Source: Arthrobacter psychrolactophilus (GTDB lineage Bacteria; Actinomycetota; Actinomycetes; Actinomycetales; Micrococcaceae). Taken from it: a stretch of 64,000 bases of DNA. Shown piece by piece: positions 1-7,836 of this stretch (positions are counted from its first letter, which is position 1; every line of letters begins with the position of its first letter). The position numbers were made by a program, and so were the translations under genes. The DNA lies in NCBI RefSeq assembly GCF_003219795.1, contig NZ_QJVC01000013.1, positions 23,805-87,804 of the forward strand, given 5' to 3'. Below the pieces are notes generated by a model. The model was not told the DNA's origin, made no database searches, and worked only from the letters and a program-made list of their open reading frames with translations.

Positions 1-2
1 CC

Positions 3-689
3 GCCCTCCCGGGCCAGGCACGCTCCTCGGCCGCCAAGCTTGTCCTGCCACTAAAGGAAGCCCTGGCCCTGCCGGCGTACCGGGCGGTGCTGACCTCGGG
101 TTTCGCCAACGGCTGGTCGGCCTTTGGTATTCGCATGGCGCTCGTGCCGCTCTTTGCTACGGTAGCCCTGGGAGCCGGCCCGCAGGTGGCCGGCGCCTCG
201 TTGGCCGTGTTCGCCATGGGAACGGGCCTCGCCCTGACGTTCTCGGGCAAGCTGGCCGATGCGTGGGGTCGCAAGCCCATGATTCTGGCCGGTTTGGCCG
301 TCAACGGCATCGCGATGGGCGTCCTCGGATTCACCGGCAACGAGCTGTGGTTCTTCATCGTCTCCGCCCTGGCCGGTCTGGGCAGCGGCCTCATGGGTCC
401 GGCTCAGCAGGCCACGGTGGCCGATGTCATCGGTAACGAACGCTCCGGTGGCAAGGTCCTGGCCACCTTCCAGATGAGCTCGGATCTTGGCGCCATCATT
501 GGCCCCATTGCCGCCGGTTTCCTCGTCGATGCCTTCTCCTACGGCCCGGCCTTCCTCATGGCCACGGCCGTGGCGTTCATCAGCTTCCTGTTCTGGCTGC
601 CCGCGAAGGACACAAAACTGCTCTCCTCCCTCGACGTGGGTACCCTCAGACCAAAGGACGCAGGGCCGCAAGCGCCGCAGATCCCTTGA
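3..689 (+). CDS. MFS transporter, C-terminal part (runs off the left edge)
   Basis: The reading frame is open to the first base of the window, so this is the C-terminal half of a larger gene. The translated part contains several hydrophobic helices and the loop LADAWGRKPMILAG, which is the MFS signature found between helices 2-3 or 8-9, followed by a glycine-rich helix (GLGSGLMGPAQQA). The tail after the last helix is short and polar. It is therefore a major facilitator superfamily exporter or permease of the inner membrane; substrate unknown. Its 3-prime end overlaps the end of the convergent FMN reductase gene by 44 bases. The internal GTG at 87 is not a credible start because coding continues upstream. 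Confidence 0.8.
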   Translation, partial: ALPGQARSSAAKLVLPLKEALALPAYRAVLTSGFANGWSAFGIRMALVPLFATVALGAGPQVAGASLAVFAMGTGLALTFSGKLADAWGRKPMILAGLAVNGIAMGVLGFTGNELWFFIVSALAGLGSGLMGPAQQATVADVIGNERSGGKVLATFQMSSDLGAIIGPIAAGFLVDAFSYGPAFLMATAVAFISFLFWLPAKDTKLLSSLDVGTLRPKDAGPQAPQIP

Positions 690-1167
690 CGGCGGCGGCC
701 AGATCCACCAGCGCCTCCCCATGCAAGAGCGCTAGCTCGGCGGCCCGCCCGGCCGGCTGACCTTGGGCGTCGAAATCGTTGCCGGTGAAATACAGATCCG
801 GCGCCAACACCTGGGTGCCGAAGAATCCCGACAGCGTCGTGGACAGCTCGCGGGTACCCAAAAAGTGCTCCCCCGAGGCACCGGTCATGACGACCGCAAC
901 GGGCGTCCCCGCCAGCGGCTCGGCCCCGGCCTTGCGATCAATTCGCTCCAGTAGGGTCCGCAGGGCTGCCGTGTGCGTGGCCCGGTACGTGGGACTGCCA
1001 AGCACGACGGCGTCTGCCGCGGCAATGCGCGCCACCACCTCCGGGTGGTCATGGGTCAGGAACTCGGTTGCTGCTCCCCGCCCGGCCGCGCCGGCCAGGA
1101 TGGTTTGGACGGCGGCCGCGGTTTTCCCCGGGCCGTACGGGCTGCCGTCGATGCCGAGAACCTTCAT
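646..1167 (-). CDS. NADPH-dependent FMN reductase family protein
   Basis: A 173-residue flavodoxin-like reductase. It begins with the beta-strand and phosphate loop typical of NADPH-dependent FMN reductases (VLGIDGSPYGPGKTAA, residues 4-19) and has the second flavin-contact segment VVLGSPTYRATHTAALRTLL around residues 54-73, then VVMTGASG. Such enzymes (SsuE and relatives) deliver reduced FMN to two-component monooxygenases. The neighbouring flavin reductase gene upstream overlaps it by four bases (ATGA), so the two are translationally coupled, and three FMN-dependent monooxygenases lie within 6 kb, so supplying FMNH2 to them is a natural inference. The specific partner cannot be told from sequence. 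Confidence 0.8.
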   Translation of the reverse strand: MKVLGIDGSPYGPGKTAAAVQTILAGAAGRGAATEFLTHDHPEVVARIAAADAVVLGSPTYRATHTAALRTLLERIDRKAGAEPLAGTPVAVVMTGASGEHFLGTRELSTTLSGFFGTQVLAPDLYFTGNDFDAQGQPAGRAAELALLHGEALVDLAAAVKGSAALAALRPLV

Positions 1168-1679
1168 GCCGCCGACCCCACGAGGGCTTCAAGCTGCGCC
1201 ACTGTGGCGTAGGCACCCTTGTAAAACAGCAGGGGCTTGGCCTCGGCTCGCGCCTCCAACGAGCGCACGGAACCCACCACGATGGTGTGGTCGCCGCCGT
1301 CGTACTCTTGATGAAACTCGCAATCCACCCAGGCGAGGGCCTGGTCCAGGACCGGATTGCCCAGGGGCGAGAGGCTGTAGTTGACGCCGGCGAACTTGTC
1401 CGCGCCGGAGCGGGCGAACTGGGCTGAGAGGTGCTGGTGCTCGGCGGGCAGGATGTTGATGGTGAAGCGGCCCGTGGCGCGCAGCAGTGGCCAGCTCGAG
1501 GAGGTGCGGGCCGGGCTGAAGGTGACCAGGGCCGGGTCCAGCGAGAGCGAGGCGAACGACTGGCAGGTGAAGCCAGCGGGACCGTCGGGCGTCGTGGAGG
1601 TGATGATGGTCAGGCCCGTGGCGAAGTGGCCCAGGACGCTGCGGAGCTGCTGTGGGGTGACGGTCTTGGGGGCGGTCAT
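1164..1679 (-). CDS. flavin reductase domain protein (HpaC/DszD-like)
   Basis: A 171-residue protein of the flavin reductase-like, FMN-binding split-barrel family. Recognisable segments are LRSVLGHFATGLTIITS near the N-terminus, GFTCQSFASLSLDPALVTFSP (the flavin-binding strand, residues about 36-56), and a C-terminal GGDHTIVVGSV with the conserved HxxxxG. Such proteins reduce FMN or FAD with NAD(P)H for two-component monooxygenases. It is the first gene of a two-gene unit with the FMN reductase downstream (ATGA overlap) and lies 128 bases after a luciferase-like monooxygenase on the same strand. Two dissimilar reductases in tandem next to three monooxygenases suggests they serve different partners. 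Confidence 0.85.
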   Translation of the reverse strand: MTAPKTVTPQQLRSVLGHFATGLTIITSTTPDGPAGFTCQSFASLSLDPALVTFSPARTSSSWPLLRATGRFTINILPAEHQHLSAQFARSGADKFAGVNYSLSPLGNPVLDQALAWVDCEFHQEYDGGDHTIVVGSVRSLEARAEAKPLLFYKGAYATVAQLEALVGSAA

Positions 1680-1807
1680 GATGGTTCCTTTCGTGGCTGT
1701 TCACCTAGACAAGCACCTTGGCGTGGGGCGATTCAAGGGTTCTGCAACGCCAGGCAACACGGCTCAACAGCGCTCAACATGGCGTGGTGCGGCGTAACAA
1801 TCGGCCG

Positions 1808-3007
1808 CTAAAGCTGCAGCTTTTGCACGATCAATTCCATGCGCAGGTCCAGGTCGAGGCGGACGTCCTCAAGCTCGCCCACCTCGATGACGGGCAGCGT
1901 GTGCCGAGCGTCCGTGGCCGTGCCGGGGAGGCGTTGCGGCAGGGCGAGATGGCCGCGCAGGGTGCTGGCGGTGTAGTCCAGCGGGTACGCCCCGCGGCGC
2001 TGGAGTTCCGGGATCAGGTGATTGACGATCCCGGTCAGCTCGTCCTCGAAGAGCCACGGCATGACCATGAAACCATCCACGGCGCCGGTGCGGGAGAAGT
2101 CCAGCAACTGCTCGGCCACCGCGCGATAGGAGCCCACGAACGCCTTGGCGTCCAGGACCGACTCGGGCAATTGCTCCCTCATCCACAGCTCCTTCTCCAC
2201 GGCTTCCTCGTGGGTGGGGGCCAGGATGAACGTCGCGGCCTGCAGGATCCTCACGTGATCGGCGCTGCGCCCGGCGGCCTGGATACTGGCGGAGAGGGTG
2301 CGTCGCACGGCGAGGGCCTCCTCGAGGCTGGCCGGCGGCGTGAGGATCACCTCGGCATAGGCGGCTGCCGTGGCACTGTCGTGAGGGGATCCGGCGTCGT
2401 GCATCACGACCGGACCACGACGTGTCACGGGCTGCCGCAGCGCGCCAAGGCCCACACTGTAGAGCTGGCCGTCGCGCTCAAAGGCACCCAGTGTTTCCAC
2501 GGGCCCCGGCGGCTCCGTCTCCTGCGGAGTGGACCAGGCGCGCTGGGTGGCCGCGATGAGCGCGTGCCGGCCTGACGGCTCGCCCGCGTCCTGCTCCAGA
2601 GGCGATTCGCCATAGACGGCCCCGTCGGCCAGGATGTGCCACGCGGCCCGGCCTCCGGAGAGTTGGTCCAGGGAGGCGATGCGGGCGGTCAGATCGCCGG
2701 GCTCGTCATAGTCCGGGGCCGCCGCGACGACCACGCCGATGTGGGAGGTCACAGCGGTCAGCGCGGAGAGCAGGGTGGTGACGTCGTTGCTGCCGGCCGG
2801 ATCCGTCGCGGCCACGGTTCCCGGATCGGAGCGCAGCCAGTAGCGCTCGTCCAGGGTCAGCAGCGAGAACAGGCCACGCTCGGCGGTTTGGGCAATGGTG
2901 CGCAGCTCGTCAAAGCTCAGCTCCGCGGCCGGGCCCAGCACATTGACCCCGAAGTGCAGCTGACCGGTGGGGGTGAAAGCGGGGTGCGAGGTGTCAAGGT
3001 TGCTCAT
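1808..3007 (-). CDS. LLM-class (NtaA/SnaA/DszA-type) flavin-dependent monooxygenase
   Basis: A 399-residue luciferase-like monooxygenase. Diagnostic segments are LHFGVNVLGP near the N-terminus, IAQTAERGLFSLLTLDERY, the LASLDQLSGGRAAWHI substrate and flavin-pocket strand, and the C-terminal VDGFMVMPWLFEDELTGIVNHLIPELQRRGAYP typical of the nitrilotriacetate/dibenzothiophene-sulfone monooxygenase branch. These enzymes use FMNH2 from a separate reductase to cleave C-N or C-S bonds. I chose the ATG at 3007 because AGAAGAG precedes it at good spacing; a TTG further upstream would add nine residues. It is divergent from a substrate-binding lipoprotein. Two similar monooxygenases follow at 4.5-7 kb. 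Substrate unknown. Confidence 0.85.
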   Translation of the reverse strand: MSNLDTSHPAFTPTGQLHFGVNVLGPAAELSFDELRTIAQTAERGLFSLLTLDERYWLRSDPGTVAATDPAGSNDVTTLLSALTAVTSHIGVVVAAAPDYDEPGDLTARIASLDQLSGGRAAWHILADGAVYGESPLEQDAGEPSGRHALIAATQRAWSTPQETEPPGPVETLGAFERDGQLYSVGLGALRQPVTRRGPVVMHDAGSPHDSATAAAYAEVILTPPASLEEALAVRRTLSASIQAAGRSADHVRILQAATFILAPTHEEAVEKELWMREQLPESVLDAKAFVGSYRAVAEQLLDFSRTGAVDGFMVMPWLFEDELTGIVNHLIPELQRRGAYPLDYTASTLRGHLALPQRLPGTATDARHTLPVIEVGELEDVRLDLDLRMELIVQKLQL

Positions 3008-3320
3008 GATGTCTCTTCTGTGGTGTTCGGACAATGGCCGGAGGTGGTGGTCTCCGGCGGGAACTGTTCACGGCGTCGTTCTAGAGCGTTTCACACGGCC
3101 CACGGCGCCGAGTTGTAAACCGTAATATTGCCGGGCCTCGCTGGGTGAAAATCCCGCCATTCCGGGCTTTTCGCAGGGCGCCTCCATGTCACGATACGAC
3201 GCCGCACGTCGTGCCATGAACCCAGATATCGGTGCGTTTCCTGCTTCTTGAACCCGCCGCGCCCGCTGCTGCAGAGTGGTGCTCACCACCCGTATCAACG
3301 ACCCGTTCGCAGAGGAAATC
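3008..3320. promoter_or_regulatory. 313-bp divergent intergenic region
   Basis: This stretch separates the divergent monooxygenase and binding-protein genes and must hold both promoters. I see no open frame with a ribosome binding site. A degenerate hairpin lies around 3187-3218 (CGACG and CGTCG arms), and two TTCAC half-sites occur at 3067 and 3090. None of these can be assigned to a known regulator. Confidence 0.35.
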
Positions 3321-4283
3321 ATGAATCACCCCATCACGCACAAGGCCTTATCCCTCGCCGTTGCCGCCAGCGCGCTCCTTGGCTTAGCCGCCTGCTCTGA
3401 CCCGGGCGCCAATGCCGCACCGGGCACTGCCGGAGCCACCGCCTTCAACCTCTCCCCGCAGCAGGACCGGGTGCCGGTTACGGCGGACCCCGCGGCCGCA
3501 GCGCTGGTCCCCGAGACCATCAAAAAGGACGGCAAGCTCACGGTGGCCGTGGCACTCGGCACGGCCCCGCTGGGCTTGTTCGCCACGGACAACAAGACGC
3601 CCATCGGCAATGAGGTGGACATCGCCATCGCCCTGGCCCAATCACTGGATCTGGAGGCCGAGATCGTCCCCGTTGCCTGGGCCGATTGGCCGTTGGGCGT
3701 GGGCTCGGGCAAATACGAGGCCGCCATCACGAATGTCACGGTCACCGAGGAACGCAAACTCAAGTTTGACTTCGCCACCTATCGCGAGGACCAGCTCGGC
3801 TTCTACGCCCTCACCGACAGCCCCATCACGAGTGTGACATCGGCGCCCGATGTGGCCGGCAAGAAGATCATCGTGGGCTCCGGCACCAACCAGGAGTCCA
3901 TCCTGCTCGCCTGGAATAAGGAAAACGTGGCGCAGGGTCTGGCTCCGGTGGAATTCCAGTATTACGACGACGATTCCGCCTCTACCCTGGCCCTCCAGTC
4001 AGGACGCGCCGATCTGACCTTCGGCCCCAATCCGACCGGCGCGTACAAGGCCGCCACGGACGGCAAGTCCAAGCTGGTGGGAACGGTCGACGGCGGCTGG
4101 CCGCTGAGTGCCCGCATCGCCGTCACGACCGAGAAGGGCAACGGTTTCGCTGTGGCCGCCCAGGCCGGGCTGAACCACCTGATTGCCGATGGCAGCTACG
4201 CCAAGGTTCTGGCCAAGTGGGGTCTCTCCAGCGAGGCGGTGGAGAAGTCGGAGCTGAACCCGCCGGGTCTGCCCGCCAGCTAA
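3321..4283 (+). CDS. polar amino acid ABC transporter substrate-binding lipoprotein
   Basis: A 320-residue solute-binding protein of the SBP_bac_3 (amino acid, HisJ/TcyA) family. The N-terminus is a lipoprotein signal with lipobox LAAC, Cys about residue 25, after MNHPITHKAL. The body has the family pattern DGKLTVAVALGTAPLG, NEVDIAIALAQSLDLE, and a C-terminal LIADGSYAKVLAKWGLS. I took the ATG at 3321 because AGAGGA precedes it; the frame is open 15 codons upstream. It is clearly paralogous to the lipoprotein at 7833-8837: both share ATDNKTPIG, VGSGTNQE and ILLAWNKE. No permease or ATPase accompanies it, so it probably shares the importer at 8.8-10.7 kb or is an alternative receptor. Confidence 0.88.
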   Translation: MNHPITHKALSLAVAASALLGLAACSDPGANAAPGTAGATAFNLSPQQDRVPVTADPAAAALVPETIKKDGKLTVAVALGTAPLGLFATDNKTPIGNEVDIAIALAQSLDLEAEIVPVAWADWPLGVGSGKYEAAITNVTVTEERKLKFDFATYREDQLGFYALTDSPITSVTSAPDVAGKKIIVGSGTNQESILLAWNKENVAQGLAPVEFQYYDDDSASTLALQSGRADLTFGPNPTGAYKAATDGKSKLVGTVDGGWPLSARIAVTTEKGNGFAVAAQAGLNHLIADGSYAKVLAKWGLSSEAVEKSELNPPGLPAS

Positions 4284-4314
4284 GGTCACGGCACAGCCTC
4301 ACGGCGGGTTGACC

Positions 4315-4361
4315 TGGCAGATAATGCCCCTTCACCTCGGGTGAAGGGGCATTATCTGCCA
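4315..4361. terminator. perfect 22-bp hairpin between convergent genes
   Basis: TGGCAGATAATGCCCCTTCA plus CC forms the left arm and is repeated exactly in inverted orientation after a 3-base TCG loop, giving a 22-bp perfect stem. It starts 31 bases after the stop codon of the binding lipoprotein. There is no T-tract on either side, so it may be a non-canonical terminator, an mRNA-stabilising hairpin or a mobile palindrome. Confidence 0.7.
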
Positions 4362-4384
4362 ACTGACCACGGGGTCAGACAAGA

Positions 4385-4433
4385 ACGACGGCGGGAGCTC
4401 ACCTTTTGGGAAAAGGTGGGCTCCCGCCGTCGT
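4385..4433. terminator. 23-bp hairpin (terminator of the leftward operon)
   Basis: The arms at 4385-4407 and 4411-4433 pair over 23 positions with one mismatch around a GGG loop. The stem is GC-rich at its base and A/T-rich near the loop. It lies 29 bases beyond the stop of the leftward monooxygenase gene and only 23 bases from the hairpin at 4315-4361. With that element it forms a tandem pair separating two convergent transcription units. Confidence 0.7.
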
Positions 4434-4462
4434 CGGCTAAGAAATAGCAGCGGAAGCGGTTG

Positions 4463-5869
4463 CTAGGCGTGCGAAAGCGTTGCCGAGGACTCGGCACGCT
4501 GCGGAAGTGGCAGGCCCAGGTGCTCACGCAGCGTGGTGCCCACATAGTCGGTGGGGTAGACGCCACGGGCCTGTAATTCGGGCACGAGGTGGTTGACGAT
4601 GTCGTCCAGCCCCGTGGGAATGAGCCAGGGTGAGATGTTGAAGCCATCCACGGCTCCCACGGCGGCATAGCGGGCCAGCAGATCCGCGATCTCCGTGTAG
4701 GAACCCGAGAAGGTGGCGTCGGCGCGGCTCGTCTTGCCCGAGACAAATTGCCGGATCGACAGGCCCTTATCCAGGGCCTCGGCGCGCCACTGATCCGCTA
4801 ATTGGCGAGCCTTGGCACCATGGAAGCCGCTCCCCCGGGTCTCGGAGGTCTCCTCCACGACGGGATCGATGTCCGGCAGCGGGCCGTCGGGATCATAGCC
4901 GGAGAGCTCCCTGCCCCAGAACTGCTCGAGGTAGGCGATGGCTTGCTCGGGGCCGATCTGCAGGCTGCGCACCCAGGCCTGCTTTTCCCGGGCCTCCTGC
5001 GGGGTCGCGGCCAGGATGAATTCGCTCGCTGGCATGATCTGCACCTCGTTCGCGCCGCGACCGGCGGCCACGGTGCGGGCCACGATGTCGCGACGGAAGA
5101 TTAGCGCGGCGTCGAGCCCAGGATGTGCGGAGAAGATGACATCGGCCTGGCGGGCGGCAAAGTCGCGACCCTCTGGCGAATCGCCGGCCTGGAACAGCAC
5201 AGGGCGGTGCTGGGCGGTGCGTGGCAGGCGCGGCTCATAGTCCACGGTGTAGTGCGCGCCTGTGTGCTGGACCGGCCGGATCGAGTCCGGGGCAGACCAG
5301 GTGGCCGCGGTTTCCGAGGCCGAGATGGCCTCGGCCTCCCAGCTATCCCAGATCCGCTTGGCCGTCTGAACGAAGGCCTCGGCGTGGACATAACGATCGG
5401 CATGATCCAGATAGCCGCCGCGGCGGAAGTTCGCACCCGTCCACGCGTTATCGGTTGTCACCACGTTCCAGGCGGCCCGGCCACCAGAGATCAGATCCAA
5501 GCTGGCGAGCCGGTGGGCCAGATGCGCGGGATCGTTGTAGGTGGTGTTTTGCGTGGCCACGAGGCCGATCTTGTTGGTCACGGCGGCCAGCGCGGCCAAC
5601 ATGGTTTGCGCATCCGGACGTCCCGCGACATCTAGGGCGTGCGGGCGGCCCTGATGTTCGCGCAGCCGCAGGCCCTCACCGAGGAAGAACGCGGCAAAGA
5701 GCCCGCGCTCTGCCGTCTGCGCCAGCTGCCTGAATGATTCAAAGTCCGTTTGGGAGCCTGATTCGGGCGCCTTCCATACGGTTCCGGAGTTGACGCCCTG
5801 GAAGAAGACGCCTAATTGCAGCTGTCCGCTGGGGACAAAGCCGTGGCCGATGTCTGTATTTTCACTCAT
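4463..5869 (-). CDS. LLM-class (NtaA/SnaA/DszA-type) flavin-dependent monooxygenase
   Basis: A 468-residue member of the NtaA/SnaA/DszA branch of FMN-dependent luciferase-like monooxygenases, of normal length for the branch. Landmarks are LQLGVFFQGVN near the N-terminus, LAQTAERGLFAAFFLGEGL, NTTYNDPAHLAHRLASLDLISGG, AWNVVTTDNAWTGANFRRGG, and the C-terminal VDGFNISPWLIPTGLDDIVN. It is the last gene of a six-gene leftward operon that starts with an ABC importer, nine bases after the preceding monooxygenase. The pairing with a cystine-type importer suggests C-S bond cleavage of an imported thioether or S-alkylated cysteine derivative, as with CmoJ/YtnJ of Bacillus. This is inference; the substrate cannot be read from sequence. 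Confidence 0.87.
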   Translation of the reverse strand: MSENTDIGHGFVPSGQLQLGVFFQGVNSGTVWKAPESGSQTDFESFRQLAQTAERGLFAAFFLGEGLRLREHQGRPHALDVAGRPDAQTMLAALAAVTNKIGLVATQNTTYNDPAHLAHRLASLDLISGGRAAWNVVTTDNAWTGANFRRGGYLDHADRYVHAEAFVQTAKRIWDSWEAEAISASETAATWSAPDSIRPVQHTGAHYTVDYEPRLPRTAQHRPVLFQAGDSPEGRDFAARQADVIFSAHPGLDAALIFRRDIVARTVAAGRGANEVQIMPASEFILAATPQEAREKQAWVRSLQIGPEQAIAYLEQFWGRELSGYDPDGPLPDIDPVVEETSETRGSGFHGAKARQLADQWRAEALDKGLSIRQFVSGKTSRADATFSGSYTEIADLLARYAAVGAVDGFNISPWLIPTGLDDIVNHLVPELQARGVYPTDYVGTTLREHLGLPLPQRAESSATLSHA

Positions 5870-5878
5870 GGCGATTCC

Positions 5879-7018
5879 TTAGTGTCCAGCGGTTGCGTAG
5901 CGATTGGTGGCCTGTCCCAGCCCCAGGAGGGCGCGGAACGTGGTCTCGGGCGTGCTGGGAGCGAGCACGCCGCGGCGGCGCAGCTCGGGCAGCACGAGGC
6001 GGGAGAGCTCGTCGAGCTCCACGTCTAGTACGGCGGGGTGCAGCCGCACGCCGTCGGCCGTGGCCAACAGCTCACTCAAGAAATCCACGAGGCCGGCCGC
6101 GTCCCCCACATAGCGGCTGCGGTTGCTGGGCCACGGCGTCTGCGCGTCCAACTGGGCCAAACGCTCCTTGGCACGCTGACCACGGGCATCGAGCACCACG
6201 TCCAGCTCGGCGATGACGGACACGGCCCCGCGTGAGCGCACCTGGGCAACAGCCTCGCCGAGCTCCTCTAGCGACGGCGCGGTCACCAACACGGCGTCCA
6301 CCCCGGAGTCGGGAGAGCCCACGGCCAGCCCGTCAGCGAGCAATTCGGCCGGGGCTACCACAGGCAGCTGCCCCTGCAAGGGACGCGGAATGATGGCCGG
6401 ACCTTTGACGGAATACCCCTCGCCGGGAAAATCGGGGTCCGTCTCAAAATCGGCATAGTGCAGCTTGTCCACATCCAGGTACCGTCCGGAGTCCACGTCG
6501 CGGATCACGGCGTCATCCTCCCAGCTGTCCCATAGCCGACGGCTCACCTCAACTGCGGCCGCAGCCTCCGCCGCGCGTCCGGCCCCTGCCACTGCGGAAC
6601 GTCCGACGGCGGCTCCCTCGCCTTCACTGCCGCTGGCCGCGACGAGCCATCCGGCCCGGCCAGCTGTCACATAGTCAAGGCTCGCGAGCTGGGTCGCGAC
6701 ATGGAAGGGCTCGGTGAACACCGTGTCGACCTCGGGCACCAGGATGATGCTGCGGGTGATGGGCCCGGCAAAGGCGGCCCGCTGCACGGCGTCGAGCCGG
6801 GCGGCAATGTCCGAGCCAGCAGGTCCCACCGGGCCATCGGAAAAGGTGGCCACATGGAAGCCGGCCGATTCTGCCGCCAGCACGGTGGAGCGGATGCGCA
6901 CACCGCTCAAGAGTTCGGTGGGGGCATGGCGGGCGGCGCGCCAGGCAGCCGGGTGGGCCCCGTCGCCGTCGAGCTCTAAGGCTAGGAAGCCTGTTCGGGG
7001 ATGATCTGCGGTGCTCAT
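5879..7018 (-). CDS. LLM-class flavin-dependent oxidoreductase, divergent
   Basis: A 379-residue protein of the luciferase-like fold, more divergent than its two neighbours. It keeps LASLDYVTAGRAGWLVAAS, matching the LASLD-x(2)-SGGRAAW strand of the family, the VSRRLWDSWEDDAV segment and a C-terminal VLPELRRRGVL. Residues 140-165 hold an Ala/Gly-rich insertion. It overlaps the upstream DUF1684 gene by four bases (ATGA) and is followed after nine bases by another monooxygenase, so it is in the middle of the leftward operon. It probably acts on the same imported compound or a breakdown product of it. Confidence 0.8.
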   Translation of the reverse strand: MSTADHPRTGFLALELDGDGAHPAAWRAARHAPTELLSGVRIRSTVLAAESAGFHVATFSDGPVGPAGSDIAARLDAVQRAAFAGPITRSIILVPEVDTVFTEPFHVATQLASLDYVTAGRAGWLVAASGSEGEGAAVGRSAVAGAGRAAEAAAAVEVSRRLWDSWEDDAVIRDVDSGRYLDVDKLHYADFETDPDFPGEGYSVKGPAIIPRPLQGQLPVVAPAELLADGLAVGSPDSGVDAVLVTAPSLEELGEAVAQVRSRGAVSVIAELDVVLDARGQRAKERLAQLDAQTPWPSNRSRYVGDAAGLVDFLSELLATADGVRLHPAVLDVELDELSRLVLPELRRRGVLAPSTPETTFRALLGLGQATNRYATAGH

Positions 7019-7836
7019 GGACGTGCCTCTCGTTCAAAGGGGATCTTTTCGCCGGCGGCAATGGCCACGGGCAGATGATTTTCGGCGGGCGGGAGCGGGC
7101 AGGTGGCCAGATCCGTGTAGGCGCAGGGCAGATTCACGGCCCGGTTGAAGTCGGCCGTCACGGCGCCGCCATCCGCGGGAGCGGCAAAGTTCAAGGAACG
7201 GTTAGCCGCATAGGTGGTCTTCCCCGAGGTGGCATCCGTAAACAAGACCTGGAACGTTCCCGGAGCTGCCCCGTTGAACACCGTGAGCTCGTGCCTCTGG
7301 CCCGCGAGGCTGAAGCTCAGCTGCCCCGGTGCCTGGTACACATGCGAGATACCCTCGACGGCGGCTCCCACCGTGACCTCGCGGGGTCGCCGGAAGGGAA
7401 CGTAGTGGGCTGCGAGCGCAAACGCCGGGTTGGGGCGGTAGGCCGGTGTGCCGTGATAGTTGCGCAGCAGGGCGTTCTCGGGATTCCGTGGACGGAGGAG
7501 GTACTCTCCTCCCCTCTTGGCGAGCTCAAGGATGGTGGTGCCGTAGCCGAGGTTGATGCCGTCGCGTTCGGCGATGGGGCCAAAGACGAGTTCCCCCTCG
7601 GTGTTCAGGTTCTCTGGCGTGTTGAGCTCTACCCCGTCGCGCAGCAGGCTTTCGCTGGCAGGCAAGGTGAGGTGTACGGCGTCGTCCTTGAGGTACCACT
7701 GGCCGGGAGCCCCGGCGAGCGCCGTGGCCTCGGAGGTGAGCCAGTGCAGATCTGTCACGGCGAGGAAGCCGTGCGGATCGCTGCGGAGTTTCTCATGGGC
7801 GTTATGCCAGTCCTCCCACTCGGTCGCGAAGCTCAT
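7015..7836 (-). CDS. DUF1684 domain-containing protein
   Basis: A 273-residue DUF1684 (COG3358) protein. The recognisable parts are YGTTILELAKRGGEYLLRPR, NPENALLRNYHGTPAYRPNPAF, the strand GKTTYAANRSLNF, and the C-terminal motif NLPCAYTDLATCPLPPAENH followed by LPVAIAAGEK, which is near-invariant in the family. The biochemical function of DUF1684 is not established. It has no signal peptide or membrane segment, so it is cytoplasmic. It overlaps its neighbours by four bases on both sides, wedged between the importer lipoprotein and a monooxygenase, so its product is needed in step with uptake and oxidation of the same substrate. Confidence 0.85.
   Translation of the reverse strand: MSFATEWEDWHNAHEKLRSDPHGFLAVTDLHWLTSEATALAGAPGQWYLKDDAVHLTLPASESLLRDGVELNTPENLNTEGELVFGPIAERDGINLGYGTTILELAKRGGEYLLRPRNPENALLRNYHGTPAYRPNPAFALAAHYVPFRRPREVTVGAAVEGISHVYQAPGQLSFSLAGQRHELTVFNGAAPGTFQVLFTDATSGKTTYAANRSLNFAAPADGGAVTADFNRAVNLPCAYTDLATCPLPPAENHLPVAIAAGEKIPFEREARP

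Noticed and set aside
1718-2575. 285-residue plus-strand open frame
   Set aside because: Antisense to the monooxygenase at 1808-3007, whose conserved motifs are on the minus strand; composition is Gly/Arg/His-rich nonsense.
3008-3320. SAM or other sulfur-related riboswitch ahead of the binding lipoprotein
   Set aside because: No conserved core or nested helices could be recognised; only a degenerate hairpin near 3187-3218.
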